Origin: Azolla caroliniana
Lineage: Eukaryota; Polypodiophyta
Direction of reading: 5' to 3'
NCBI GenBank assembly: GCA_043228905.1
Contig: JBHGNT010000002.1
Coordinates: 9,300,001-9,364,000, forward strand
Length of the DNA: 64,000 nucleotides
Below, piece after piece: positions 1-12,929 of the stretch (the stretch's first letter is position 1; every line of letters begins with the position of its first letter). The notes beneath the pieces were generated by a model, which was not told the DNA's origin, did no database searches, and saw only the letters and a list, made by a program, of their open reading frames with translations. The position numbers and the translations under genes were made by a program.

Positions 1-119
1 AATGTCATCTCTTGAATAGCTTATTCTCTTCACTTCACCTGAACAAATCAATAAGCATAAAAACAAATTATGAAAATTCCCAGGTAACAATAAGAAGATA
101 AACAAAATAAATATGTTAC

Positions 120-237
120 CATTAATGATCAATGCCTTTTTTTGTTCTACTTGCACTAAAATTCTCCCCTTATTCCAGAGACTAGCATGAGACAATTGCA
201 AAAGACGTTTCAAGCTTCCCCTCAAGTCCAAAGTCAG
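120..237 (-). CDS. SPL exon 6
   Basis: The acceptor CAG at 238-240 lies after a pyrimidine tract. The sequence [20 protein letters not shown] followed by [10 protein letters not shown] matches the CCDLSSSLSRLLDLSDDxxWTTGW segment of long SPLs. The donor AATG|GTAACA at 120/119 gives phase 1. The 3' border is less sure than the acceptor. Further exons should lie beyond position 1. Confidence 0.72.
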
Positions 238-3200
238 CTGAAAGAAGAAAGCCATGATCAAAACAAAAATACAGGAAAAACTCCAAAACCACACTGACTT
301 TTTCTTTCTTTCCCCATTGGACCTAGGTTTCCGTTATTTCTCCAAGTGCCCCAGGTCAACATCCAAAAAAGAAAACAGAATTCATGAATTGAACCACATA
401 CAATTGAGACAAAGGTGATGATTGAACATATAACTGCTTGAATGGTTGACAAAGGCATTTGAGGAGATACCAAAAACTTAGGGGCAATTCTAGGATATAA
501 CGAGAAACTGGAAATTTGGAGATTTCACAAAGGAAAAAATTCTAAAACCCTAAAAACCAAGAGACACTATGTATGCATACATTAGAAGTTTACCTCTTTC
601 CATGACCAATGTGGCATTGAAAGAAATACAGTAAGGAGAATGCAACCAGGCCGCATATATTCTTCCATGAAGCAAGGAGTCACAGAGAGCCATTCTTGGA
701 GCTGTTCACATAAACAAAAATGAAGTAATTACTACCAAACCTATCAATTCCTCCTCTAATACAAACTCTAATTATTACCAAAACCATCATACAATCCCTC
801 CTTTCTACATATACTTGTACCGCAAAAGTATCATACAATCTCTCCTTTGTACACATAAAATTTTGCCTAAATGGTTAAAAAAGTTTTGAGTTACTAAGGT
901 TGGTTATTCTGGAATATAAAGTTGGAAGTCTCTCTAGATGGAGTTTCAATGGCCTTATCTATTGGGCTATCCATGATGGGGATGTTCAGAAATCTTAGTT
1001 CCACCATTTTCGAGTAAGAATCTCTATCAACCAAATTTGTTCAAGCTTTTATGGTTTTATTTTTCTTTATCATATCATCATTTTTGTTCAAGCTTTTACT
1101 TTATCTCTTTCAATCGCCTAACTCCATTAGATAAAGGCTATTACCAGGCAAATCCAAAGGCGACTTCCTCATTTCAATGGTCTTTCCATATTGGACCATC
1201 TCATGATGCTGCTGATCACTCATTTTATTTCTATTCATCAAGCATCTCTCACTATCATTTACATTAGCTTTTACTTTATTATTTTATTGTTTAGGTAAGT
1301 TAAGTTTGCTTCTGTTTTCTCTCCTTTTGTTAATATTTTACAGTATTGTTTTGGGAAGTTAGGTTAGCATGCATACTTTTTGTTTAAGCTTTTACAATAT
1401 TGTTTCAGGAAGTTAGGTTGGCGTAAATACTTTTTGTTAATACATCTTTCTTTCTTTGTTGTGCATCAGATTCAGCTATTTAAACAAATGGTTATGATAT
1501 AGAGGCATAACAATAGGAGAGGGAGACACAGAAAGACAGAGAAGAAGACGAAGATAATTAGAGTTCAGATGCTATATACAACCACATAATAATCCTGTAC
1601 AAAGAGAGAGAAAACAACAAGTTTAATTGAAGAAATATTTTACAGTATTGTTTTGGGAAGTTAGGTTAGCATGCATACTTTTTGTTTAAGCTTTTACAAT
1701 ATTGTTTCAGGAAGTTAGGTTGGCATAAATACTTTTTGTTAATACATCTTTCTTTCTTTCTTGTGCATCAGATTCGGCTATTTAAACAAATATTTATGAT
1801 ATAGAGGGATAACAATAGGCGAGGGAGACACAGAAAGACAGAGAAGAAGAAGATAATTAGAGTTCAGATGTTAAATACAACCACATAATAACACTGTACA
1901 AAAAGAGAGAAAACAGCAAGTTTAATTGAAGAAAAATCACAGTACATATTACCTGGAGAGTAATAACTCTTAGATCTTTCTTTCTTTCTTTCTTTCTTGT
2001 GTATCAGATTCAGCTAATTGAACAAATGGTTATGATAAACAAGCATAAAAATAGGGGAGGGAGACACAGAGAGATGGGGGAGAGAGAAAAGAAGCAGAAG
2101 GAAATTACAGTTCAGAAGCTAAATACGTAATACTGTAGGGAGAGAGAGATGGAGTTTTATCTGAATGGTAATAACTCTTAGACATTCATGTACCTGCTTG
2201 CTTCACATTGATGTAAATTGATGTTTTTTTATTCCATTTACCTGAGACTTATAATTTTGTGGAATGTCTGCAATCCGCGTTACATCACAAAGCTTGAAAA
2301 TAATGCGTCCAGTTAACTCCTGTCAACAAATTAATGATCAAAATTTCATTGATTCAGATCTGACACAGCTTGCTCATATACAAATTTGACTAATTTATTT
2401 CTACTAGATTCTCGATTAAGGTCACAATTCATTGATTGGAAATGAGGTGACAAACTTATATCTACATGGGAGGATTAAATTTGTTGTGTTCACTGATTAT
2501 GAAGCAGGTTAAAAGATTCTACTAAATGGCCGGCTTTAGTTTTGTTAATTATAGACGTCTAGCGCATGGTAAGATTTGGCTCATTGATTATAAACTCGGT
2601 TAAGATTTACCTGGCTGTTAGAGCTAGAGCTTGCAGGTGATTGATCTGATCCAGATTCTGAGCTATCACTGATTCGCCTAACGGAATTTTTTCCAATAGG
2701 ATTATCGACTGTAGTATAATGTTGTCTAAATACAGGCATTTCACTCTGTATTATAAGATGTGATTCTGTATCTCCCCCATTTGTCTTCATGATATTAGCT
2801 TCAGAGTCCCTGAGCATATTAATATTACTAAAAGTTTCAGTAGGGAAGAATTTCTGCTCAGTAGGAGATCTAGTATAGTTGCTATCCGGTGAAGACCCAG
2901 GTTCGACCTCACTTTCCGTAGAAGAGACATTGAAGATCTTTCTTGATTGAGACGATGGCAAGAAATCATTAACATTTTCATTGATAGATCTTTTCCTTAT
3001 ATGTTCTTCAGGGCTACTCTGACCACCTGAAGATAGCGAGTGAATACTTTGCTCATTTGATGAAGGAGGTTGAGCTTGAACATTAATGAAGTTAGAAGAT
3101 GGTATATTCTTCTTCTCTGTCTTTATTGATTCTTGTGCTGGCAAGATGGCTTGAGATCCCAATATGTTCCGAAGAGCTATTACTACTGCTTCTTGTGATA

Positions 3201-4983
3201 GATGACCAAGCTGAGTGAGAAGAGATTGAGATATAACTTGATCTTGCCTTTGTGGCATTACTCCACAAATAGGTGCCATATTATTCTGGAGGTTTTGATA
3301 TGCTGCTAATGTAGCATCTCTTACCATTGCTGCATTCTTGAGAGATTGCACTAGAGCTTCTTGCTCTGGAGTTGGGAGGACAGGATTGGGTTTCTCCTTA
3401 GTTTTTGCAGCTATTGGAGGAAAATAAGGTTTGTTAGCGTTGTCTCTCTATTATATTACAATTGTATTAAGTTACAATAACAAGAGAGATAAGGTTGTAC
3501 ACACAGCACTCTATTTACTTATAAGAGCATCAAGTTTGAAAAATTATGTTCCGATAGAAGGAATGTTTTGTTTTCAAACATATTGAGGAGCTTTTGTGAA
3601 GCCATAAATCATTTGAGTTTATGGTTTTCTAGAAGCGATGTTTCATTTTACAACTTAACTTTGGCGTTTTCTTAACTAGTTTCATTCATAATCTCTCGTC
3701 TAACATCTAATCTATCCATCAATTCATAATTCATAACTGTGTTTTTTTAATGGCAAAAGATTGAATTTAATGATAAGAGAGTTATGTTTCTCTAGAAGTG
3801 TAACAATAGGAGAATTGTTTTTTCTAAACCTGCTTCATGATCTCTCCTCCAATCTGTATTGTATCTATCAATTCATAATTCATCAATACACAGGCATATA
3901 AGAGCCAGCTAGTTTCATTCATAATCTCTCGTCTAACATCTAATCTATCCATCAATTCATAATTCATCACTGTATTTTTTTAGTGGCAAAAGATTGAATT
4001 TAATGATACGAGAGTCATGTTTCTCTAGAAGCGTAACAATAGGAGAATTGTTTTTCTAAACCCGCATCATGATCTCTCCTCCAATCTGTATTGTATCTAT
4101 TAATTCATAATTCATCAATACACAGGCATATAAGAGCCAGTGTATGTCTTGTAGTTAGCATTCAGTCTATTGTTTTAAGAGCATCATGTTTGCGAAGTTT
4201 TGATAAAGGCTGAATTAAAGGATAAGAATGGAGGTTATGTTTTCTAGAAGAAAAGTTTTGTTTCTGATGACCTACCTTATACACACGTCTGCTAAAAATA
4301 GGGTAATTTCATTCGCATCACAATGTCTATCTTATATATCAATTCATAGCTCATCACAACATATGCAAATATAATCTGTTGTTTAATCATAATTCTAGCA
4401 GTGCAAACTGCATCTATCATGAGTTCAATACATATAATAACATCCAATGACAAAGCCTCACCATGTAGCTGTGGAAGGAGTAAAACCATACTGACAACAC
4501 ATCATCCTAGCAGTGTTAATAAATTTCACCAGTGTAAAACACATCTATCACCCATACATTAATTCACTATTTATATATGTCCAAATATCCAAGCCACTCA
4601 CCTTGGAATTGTGAAAGAAGTGTAATTATACTTAGAAGCTCAGCATTTCCTGGCTGGGCAGTATTATCTGCTGACCCCACCAGAACATTCAGGCCATTTG
4701 CACCATTCACATCGATATTCGATTTCCTTCTTCGTTTGTTATGACCAGCCAATCTCCTCCTACAACTTCTCTTTCCTTCATCAAATTCCTGCAAGGGGTG
4801 AAATCTGCACACATATAAAAAAGAAGTTGTCATATAAAGATCATTTTTTCTTCTTCAAATTAATTCCTGGATTAGAAATGGAGTACTCTTCGTCATAAAA
4901 TTGAGCTTTCACCATAAAAGGATGAAGTCTTTTTGAGGCATGCATTCGAACTTTCACCACAATATAGACATATAGACATATAG

Positions 4984-5014
<31 letters not shown>

Positions 5015-6163
5015 GATATGAAGAGTTTCTTTTACTGAGTATAAAATCTGAAATAGAGTTTTTTTCAGGTGCAATCCACTAGGAATGAACATTCAGCAGT
5101 AAAAAGAATTGGAAACTTTCAGGAAGAAACATGGGAACTTTGGATACCTAGGCTTAACAATGTTGCCACATGAGACAGGTTGAGAGAGAGAGAGAGAGAG
5201 AGATGGAAGTCTTCTTTACCTGCTACATTGCTGACAGAATCTCTGCATTGTCCTCTGTACGAGAGATTGAGGTGACTTGGAATGGAGCTCACACACTCTA
5301 TGGCGTCTATGGTAATCCTTAGCATGCTTCAGATCCACATGGCAATCATCCACTTGACAAACATGAGTCTGTTGTGTATTGCTATTACTATTACTATTAC
5401 TATTACAATTATTGTTATTGTTATTGTTATTGATCCCACATGTTGGAGATGAAGGTCGATATCTCTTATTTACATTAGAATTCCTCGCCCCATTCCCTGT
5501 ATTATATGCATCACATCGTGGATGATTAAATGAGGTTGACCACAGCTTCAGGGATAAGCTCTGATCATCAGCATATTCAGAATTAGTATTATTCATGTCC
5601 AAATCGATGACGTTGTTCTTGAAATTTGTCCCTTTCTTTAACCTTTGCTGATCTGAAGAGGTAAACTCTGAGTCGGAATCACCGCCATCTCCAGTTGCTG
5701 TTTCATTATTAATCCTTAGGGCAATAGGCTTAATGACACGATCTGATGTTCCTTTCTCGTATTGATCATCTGTTGCTACTTTCTCCGCTTTCGATTCAGC
5801 TTCTTCCAGACCAATTTTCCATACATCATGGGTTTCTGTACTTGCACTGTGTTTCATGAACGAGAAGCCTTCCCATGCTCCTCTCGTTACAGATGTGGAT
5901 TGCGCAGTATACAAATCAGTACTTGCTCGAGCTTCATCAACAGCGTGGTTATAATTCCTCGGGTAATGATCCTGCAGAGACGGATTCTTCTGCTTCTTCT
6001 TGGTGGTACTGGATATTCCATGAATCGTGGTTTCATGGAAACCTGTGTTATTGGAGAGGAACTGGAATTGGTAGTACGGGAGACCTGATGATCCAAGGTT
6101 GCTGTTATAAGGATAGCTCTCATGACGAACTGCTGCGACTTGAGGTCCAGCATCTCCATCCAT
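120..6163 (-). CDS. SPL (SBP-box) transcription factor gene, long type, 3' part outside window
   Basis: Squamosa-promoter-binding-like nuclear transcription factor. I joined six exons by GT/AG borders that keep frame: 6163-5220, 4804-4602, 3410-2611, 2319-2242, 701-594 and 237-120, about 750 codons so far. The SBP zinc-binding domain lies at about residues 269-343 and is split between exons 1 and 2, the usual SBP intron position. The basic nuclear-localisation tail overlaps finger 2. Later exons carry the SGSDQSP-type motif and the RIIFKL / EWLS-TP / RPGCI-LT blocks typical of the SPL1/12/14/16 group, whose C-terminal ankyrin-like part would lie left of the window. The start [11 protein letters not shown] resembles the SPL14/16 N-terminus. 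Known of the family: binds GTAC-core promoter elements. I saw no miR156 target site, as expected for long SPLs. Exon borders are my inference. Confidence 0.88.
594..701 (-). CDS. SPL exon 5 (EWLS-TP...RPGCI block)
   Basis: A 108-bp exon with acceptor AACAG at 702-706 and donor GAG|GTAAAC at 594/593. It encodes [20 protein letters not shown] followed by [16 protein letters not shown]. This is the strongly conserved WLSHTP-x-ESYIRPGCIVLT region of SPL1/12/14 proteins, and it supports the assignment to the long SPL group. Confidence 0.85.
1333..1935. repeat. Tandem duplication, ~302-bp unit, in SPL intron 4
   Basis: The block starting at 1333 recurs at 1635 with an offset of 302 and few differences. 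Each unit holds an internal pair of about 53-bp repeats (TTTACAGTATTG... and TTTACAATATTG...). Part of the unit recurs a third time, degenerate, at about 1975-2110. The array is intronic and has no coding potential. Confidence 0.85.
2242..2319 (-). CDS. SPL exon 4 (RIIFKL block)
   Basis: A 78-bp exon too short for simple ORF calling. The acceptor GACAG is at 2320-2324 and the donor CAG|GTAAAT at 2242/2241. It encodes [20 protein letters not shown] and a few more residues, matching the conserved R-I-FKLF...P block of long SPLs. It joins exons 3 and 5 in phase 0. Confidence 0.8.
2611..3410 (-). CDS. SPL exon 3 (central Ser-rich region)
   Basis: The acceptor AATAG at 3411-3412 and the donor CAG|GTAAAT at 2611/2610 give an 800-bp exon that joins exon 2 in phase. 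It encodes a Ser/Asn/Gln-rich linker and ends with [15 protein letters not shown]. That closely matches the conserved SGSDQSP motif that precedes the FKL block in SPL1/12-type proteins. Confidence 0.82.
3676..4140. repeat. Tandem duplication, ~233-bp unit, in SPL intron 2
   Basis: Copy 1 runs about 3676-3908 and copy 2 about 3909-4140. Both begin CTAGTTTCATTCATAATCTC and end ...CATATAAGAGCCAG. Only scattered substitutions separate them, so the duplication is recent compared with the surrounding transposon fragments. Confidence 0.85.
4602..4804 (-). CDS. SPL exon 2 (end of SBP domain and NLS)
   Basis: The acceptor TGTGCAG at 4805-4806 precedes [14 protein letters not shown], which completes zinc finger 2. 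[13 protein letters not shown] follows, the bipartite nuclear localisation signal of SBP proteins. The exon ends CAAG|GTGAGT at 4602/4601, phase 1, after a leucine-rich [13 protein letters not shown] segment like the post-SBP helix of long SPLs. Phases match exons 1 and 3. Confidence 0.88.
4984..5009. repeat. (TG)n microsatellite in SPL intron 1
   Basis: An uninterrupted TG dinucleotide run of about 13 units between exons 1 and 2. Confidence 0.95.
5220..6163 (-). CDS. SPL exon 1 (coding start and first part of SBP domain)
   Basis: Starts with ATG at 6163-6161. It encodes about 314 residues of low-complexity, Asn/Ser-rich sequence with a run of Asn codons near 5390-5440. It ends in the first SBP zinc finger and the first half of the second (RFCQQCSR). 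The donor is CAG|GTAAAG at 5220/5219, phase 2. A (CT)n tract lies just inside intron 1, near 5183-5202. A stretch reading SLSLKLW before the SBP domain resembles the short conserved motif seen there in long SPLs. Confidence 0.88.
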
Positions 6164-7076
6164 TCTTATGATTCTTCAATCTGATGATGTACTTGCGGTA
6201 ATCGTTTCTTCAATCATATATAAATATCTATATATATACGTATGTATTCCTCAATTCTTCTGGTCTGTTGATGCTGACTCTTCTAAGCTCTCAGTATTTA
6301 GTATGGTAGACGCGGACAGGGATTGGAGACAGATGAAAGAGGAAATTAAGCTTTCTAGCCTAAATTGTGATGAAAATGGACTGAATAATGTGTAAGGGAA
6401 TGGAATATATCCGACAGGGATTGGCGATGGTAAACGCGGCCTTCCTTGATGATCCAGTCTGTACTGATGAAAATGGAAGTGTTAACGATCTGCACATCAA
6501 GTTACGGGATGCCCTCTGGCGAGGATTGGCGATGGAGGAATATGTGTATACCATTCAGTCTGTACTGTTGGAGGAGTTACTGATCTTCACCTCAAGTTAT
6601 GGAAACTTCTAGAAAGAATCAGAGATGGGAGGAGTTCAGAAATCATTGGTGAAACGCATGGCTCGTGATCTTCTCCATACATACAACATCGACTCTTCCT
6701 CTTCTTCTTCTTTCAGAAATTTTCGGTACCAGGAAGCAATGGAGCCAGCAAAGAAGAAGAAGAAGAAGGAGAAGAAGGAGAAGGAATCCTATTCTAAGGA
6801 GGAGGAAGAGATGGGGATTGTCAGAGAAAAAAGGGCAGATTGAGAGGTAGCATCATCATTTCGTTGACTGAGTAATCGGATTTCAAGATCTGGCTATGGA
6901 GAAAGAGAAGATCAAAAGAGGAAACTTAGAAAAGGAGCGAGAAAGATCGTACCTGGAACTAAGTATGTATGTATGTATGTATGTAACTACTGAGGAAGGA
7001 GGGTTAAGCAGGCGATGGAATCTCCAAAATGAAGGGAAGGGAATGGGAGAAGGAGAAAGAAATCGATGGATCTACT

Positions 7077-7120
<44 letters not shown>

Positions 7121-7500
7121 CTGTGTCTGTGTCTTTTCTTGCGTTTTGACTCTGTGTGAAGAAGAAGAATGAAGAATGAAGAATGAAGAATGAAGAAGAA
7201 GAAGGCTCTCTCTGTGCTCTTTGCAATCCATTCCATTCCCAAGTGAGGTGAAGTGTTTTCGGTTCGGTTCGGTTCGGCTCGGCTCGGTTTGTCACTCCCA
7301 TCCTCGAGCTCACCCGAAACTCCGAGCGACACACAACTACAAAACCGTCGGGATTCTTCATCTCAGAAAGACCGACCCGACCGCACACACACACACACAC
7401 ACATATTGGGCGGTGCCTTGTCCCCGTGGACACACTCCTGTTAATGATTTAAAACCATATAGGACTCCCGCCTCATTCATTTCATCGAAAGACCTCATCA
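6164..7500 (-). promoter_or_regulatory. Upstream region / probable 5' leader of SPL gene
   Basis: This stretch lies immediately upstream of the SPL start. It carries GAA/GGA-rich tracts (6750-6810, 7158-7205), a long CT (GA on the coding strand) microsatellite at 7081-7116, a GGTTC-type pentamer array at 7257-7290 and an AC tract at 7384-7402. Long SPL genes often have GA/CT-rich leaders. I could not fix a transcription start or a TATA box. Short plus-strand frames here are not convincing genes. Confidence 0.4.
7081..7116. repeat. (CT)18 microsatellite
   Basis: A perfect CT dinucleotide run followed by imperfect TG/TC units to about 7135. It lies about 0.9 kb upstream of the SPL start codon. 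Confidence 0.95.
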
Positions 7501-7552
7501 GCTTCTCTCTATATCTCATGTCATGACCACCTACCTACCTTCACACCATGTA

Positions 7553-7612
7553 CCCGCACACACATACGTACATACATACCAGATACACACATACGTACAT
7601 ACATACATACAT
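7553..7612. repeat. CATA/CACA/CGTA tetranucleotide array
   Basis: Two similar blocks of ACACACATACGTACATACAT units in a row; simple-sequence expansion with no coding role. Confidence 0.8.
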
Positions 7613-8094
7613 ACAAGCTTCTCCTCCAATTTCCTGAGATTCGATGAAGTGCTTGCCACTCCCCTTCCCATGTCCCTCACAAATTGAAGCCTCGTCTTGC
7701 CACTAGGAGACCTCGTCTTGCATGCTTCATCGTATTATGTTGACATAAAGGAAGTAAAGAAATAGACGTGTTTCGAATAAGATGAGGATCTTGCAATTTC
7801 AAAAGACGTGTTTGCACTCGACGCAAAAAGGGCGATACAATATGTTTTTCTCTATGCCCAACCATCATCTCGCTTCATGAGAAAGGGGGCACCGAGTAAG
7901 AGGAGGAGGAGGAGAAGGTGAGATAAGAAAAAGAAGAATGCCATCCCCCACAAGTGTGACCATGAAACACGACTTCCTAGTTGGCAAAACTTATGTAATT
8001 GCGACAATTTTGTGCGCATGAAGGAAGAGTAGTGCGATTACTAATGACCAATTACCAATATTTTGTGCTACAACAAAAAAAAAGGTACATATGC

Positions 8095-8098
<4 letters not shown>

Positions 8099-8142
<44 letters not shown>

Positions 8143-8158
8143 TGTGTGTGTGTGTGTA
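8099..8158. repeat. Compound (AG)n(TG)n microsatellite
   Basis: About 21 AG units pass directly into about 8 TG units. Confidence 0.95.
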
Positions 8159-11100
8159 CACATGTAAGATATTTGAGTTAGCACAAAAGCAATGGCATCT
8201 ATATAGTTATATTTTGTTCTGCATTCTGCGGCAAATCCGGGTTGTTTTGCGATGTAGCCGGTATTATGCTTTCTATTATTACTTCTTGTTTGCTTCAAAA
8301 ATGTCATTTCGCTTTTCAATTGTCGTGTAGCAAAAACATCATGCTCAAGCAATAATACATCATCATTATATTCTCATCTCATATGGATTTGACCTTACGA
8401 TTCACCGCCTTTTTTATCACAGTTTCTATTCATCGGTTTAGTTTTTCGGCAACCCATCATAATCGATTACCAAACGTCGGGTATTAGTTACATGGGACAA
8501 GTATCTTCATTTGCATATAGTTTTGTATGCGTTTCCCTGACTTGATGCCCGACTACATGACTCATGTATAAATATGTCATGCATGACGTTGTGTGGTGTT
8601 GAATTTGAAACATTAAGAAATCATTGCTAGGGAACATTTCATCGTGTTGTCATTGAATAATCATTGTTTATTGTGGATTGACTTTGATGAAAGCGGGTCA
8701 CTTTGTTTATTTTTGAAATATGTACACTTCAACTAACTTTACTAACACCAAGTTGTTAGCTGCTTTCTAGTCCTAAATATATACATTTACATAAAACAGG
8801 AAGGGCATTTTGAAAATTTCCATTTTATATTTCTTGAAAGATTAGGCTGGACAACATGGGCTCGTTGAATGCCTTGTTCATACATTTGAAAACATAATTA
8901 CACCGTGGTTCAAACAAGCACAATAACCACTCTTAATTTAACAGGAGTAGTTCTGGGCCATGGCATTGCCTTTGTTACTCTTCTGAATTTCTTTTTTCAC
9001 ACATGCATGACAACCCTCCAAAACTCCGACCAAAAACTAGGTATAAACAATTAATTATATCGCGTCAAATCGTGTGTACTTACTCGAATGACTGCACATG
9101 CACGAAAAGCTATTACAATGTGGCATATGGCAAATGAGGTCAGTCTTATTCATTTGCAAATGCTAGGGAAGCTTGTACAAAAGTGCCTTTTGTAACACAT
9201 TCAAGATCGAGACAATTGAGCGATGGGGCTACCTTTTAGCCATGTCATAGGCATTGCCTTTTTCTAAACTTTGGTTTGCTTTTCAAACTGATCAAATCCA
9301 CTCATGTGTACTAACGCGATGTGCATTTACAAGCTAACTAGTAACTATGTTGCTTGTGCATCAATCGTAGACTCACCAAATTATTATTTACATGCAAAAC
9401 ATTTATTAATGCATTAGGTTATTTATAAATTGATCTCACTTGTGACACTGACAAGTTTACTTACAATCATTAAAGGGACGAGCTCATCAAGACTAGTCAA
9501 TAGCAGAAACAAAATGTTGATTTCGTCACACAAAAGAATAGTCATCTTGAGGTATGATGGCATAACACACATGTCAAGGAGTATTATTAGGCGTGCATCT
9601 TTATGAACAAGACACATATTTCATATGCAAAGCGATGAAACAATTGAAACACAACCATGAACGGTCGAGGTAACTAAGAGAACAAGGTGACATTAAAACG
9701 ACGAGCAACAAACGTACTTATACAAAGGTCTTGGTAATACCACTAAATAATGCAAATTATACCATATCTAATCTTCAATGTAGGTAGTTGTTTAAGAGAT
9801 GTCATCTTCATAATGAAACTATCCATAGCATGGGCCATAAGGTAATCGTACTTCACATTGATAAATCTAGACACAAACGAGTTACACTCATATACTTTGT
9901 ACTCTACGCAAAGATATTCGATAACGATATTTCACCTGAACATAATGTAAATAACATAGCCGTGTAGAAATCGTACCACTTGATGACATTGTAAGCATCA
10001 CGACTCAATGCTACCTCTGGGTAGTGGTTAAATATACGACATTGCATTTATTACAATGATCAACTTGGGTATTGGTCATTATGTTAGACCACATCTTTAT
10101 TTTAAACAAATGGAGCGAAATTGCGGTTGATCATTGTCGAAGCAAATAGATGGATACATGATGGGTGATGACATTGGAACAAGTGACATCCCATGTGAAC
10201 GGTCAACAATTCATGGAATATAAGGAAAATGAAGAAAATCTGACAATATGCTATTATCCAATGGGTGGAAGCATGGATAGATCATAGGATGATGAAGATA
10301 ATGGTGTTAATTATATATACATACTAGGACACCACATGGATGGCAAGATGAAAGAAAAAGGGGAAAGCAACATAATAAGCCATCTTACATTCATTCCTTA
10401 TTATTATATTGTGCAAATCTAAAGTAGTGAAACTTCTTTTCACCATGAGTTCCGATTCATTTTTTATTACAATCGTTATACCTAATTCATACATTTCAAA
10501 CATCACATGGCACACTTCTAGCTTTTATCATTTTTTCTCCTCTATTGTCTTTTCTTAATGGGATATAGGGTTTCGTGGGTGCGCATAAACGATGCCACCT
10601 TTGGACACGCCTACCATTTAGAGCTTGTACCCTCTTTGTCTCTCTCATGTTCGTCCTTCTTTAAGGTACTTAAAAGTCCCAAACCCTTCACTTTACATCA
10701 ACCGATGTGATCTATAGTTCTCTTGCTCTCCTTTACAAAACACTTTCCTTTCTCTTGCTCACTTTCTCAACCCCTCTTCCTATTCAAATTGTATAATCTC
10801 TCTCATTCTCTCTCTCTCATGGATATAATCTCGAGTACAATGTACAAGAAACCGAGGTGGTGCGCAATTTCACAATAAGACCTCCCCCCCCCCCTTCTTT
10901 GTCTTTACTTTTAAGAGCACTTACTACTTTATTTTTTAGTGCATTAGTACGTATTATTATTATTGTACGATCATGAGTTGTCACACTATTAGCAAATTCA
11001 ACCAACTTTGTACAATCCCTCTCGATCTCGATCTTCCAATGCACATTATTGCAACTTTTTACTTGTCGAGCCATGGTTTTCCTTGTTTGTTGCATATATA

Positions 11101-12870
11101 AAAGAGAATGTACGCATGTTTGAAAAAATGACACATGCTTCTTCATCATCATCTTCTTCTTTTCAACACAAATTTGATGAAATCTTTTTGCCTCGTTAAC
11201 ACACCATTGTAGTATAAAGTTTGGCCAAGGTAGAATGGCTTTAATACAATTTATATTACCGGAATGAATGGCCTCGAATTTGTTTAGTAGTTAGCTTGTG
11301 AAATGGCTACCTAGTTCATCACTTCCTTGAAGTGACAAATTTTTATAAGAAGGTACTCATTGAGAATTTGTGCACGATGAAAGCATATAGTAGGTTGCAT
11401 TGCTTAAAATATAATCTTCCCAATTAACTAAATGATTTTCATCTACCTTAGAACATAACTAATCATGTTTTCACATCCTTTTCAACACATGCATCAAACC
11501 TCTCATTCATCAAAAAGGTAGATGCATATACTTAAGTAATCCCAAACGGAAGTGATGTGTTTTATCTTCATTTGCCGGTGATACTAAATGATGATACCTT
11601 CTTAGGATGAGATGCTCTAGGGCCTTGAATGCCATGTTTCCTAGCATTAGTTGTTCAAAATTTCTTTTCGGCCAAAAAAAATGCATAATTATTGCGTACA
11701 CATTATTATGCTGACCCACATCATTCACATCAACATATTGTATTGATCATTGTTTCAAACTTTATCCAATCCAATCCAATGTTAATATAAAACCGTGGTC
11801 TCTTAAATAGCCATTGCCCGTTTTTAAGTGAAAAATATCTAAACTAGTCACATAGTGTGGCATGATAACATCAAGTTTAGTGTTTTAAAAGGGTGACAAT
11901 ACATTCTAATATATCTCATTAGCCCACCTCTTTAACAATAAACCTTTTCACTATATCATAGAAGCTACTAGGAAACTTCTACTAATGTCTCTTTAATGGA
12001 GTAAACAATATATTTCATACATTTGTTGATTGGAACACGATTTTGTTTAAATATTTAAAGGTATCTACAATGAGAAACTCAACATAGGTATTCCAAATTA
12101 TCATATAACTTTTATCGAAAACCTATATTACATTAAAGGGTGGATAGCGAAGAACAAAAGTATTATGTCTACATGAGCATGACATATTCTTGAGTAACTC
12201 CATGTCACCTAAACCTTTTACACATACATAATTTGTAGGCCAATTTACTCACATATGGAGATGGGGAGGACATGGTTTGAGAAATTGGATGCAATTTTAC
12301 AAAATATGGAGTAAAAACCCTCTCGTGAGCGATGGTGGAGGACTCAAGCACCAAGTATAACAATATTTGGTCAAAAGCACAATTAAAATCTAGCAAGTTA
12401 TAGAGCAATGTTGTCCAATATTGGAAGTGGTCTCCATAGAGTCTTTATATTGTCATATTTGTTCAATGAACTTGTTTTTGCCTTTTCTAATTTGTTGATG
12501 AGGTTTTTTTTTTCTTCTTCTTCTCCTTAAATGGCGATCCTAAATTAATTTGAAAACAATTGCCAATTTTGCCTATATAATATCTCTACCTTTTCTATTT
12601 TATCTTTTTTGGCCATCCATGGCCTTTTTGGCAATAGCTTATTTTAATTAAACTCACCGAACTAGAAAAGACAAAACAAAACTCGTTCACAAAGCTCAAA
12701 TAAAATTCTTCCACTTCTATAATATGCCGATGTTGTCCAAAATGGAGGGTGATTTCTATTAACATTTTGGGTTCACAAAAAGTGGAAGATTGGGACTTGA
12801 CTTCGAGCACATCTAAGTCAAAACCACTAGTTCAACCAATATAATGGTTGGAACTAATGAAGAGAGATCA

Positions 12871-12929
12871 TATTTTATGGAAAGTAATTTATAGGTCAAT
12901 ATTTTATGGAAAGTAATTTATAGGTCAAT
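12871..12929. repeat. 29-bp direct tandem repeat, two copies
   Basis: The unit TATTTTATGGAAAGTAATTT plus nine more bases occurs twice without a gap and without difference. Confidence 0.9.

Noticed and set aside
4292-4489. Possible extra SPL mini-exon ([11 protein letters not shown])
   Set aside because: It looks like a decayed echo of the end of exon 2, but exons 2 and 3 already join in phase without it.
5762-6171. Two plus-strand frames over SPL exon 1
   Set aside because: Antisense to a well-supported exon.
6388-6612. Small plus-strand gene upstream of SPL
   Set aside because: 74 codons without any recognised motif; partly repeated sequence (GGATTGGCGATGG).
6896-7433. Ser/Leu or Arg/Glu-repeat frames upstream of SPL
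   Set aside because: Products of CT/GA microsatellites in the leader.
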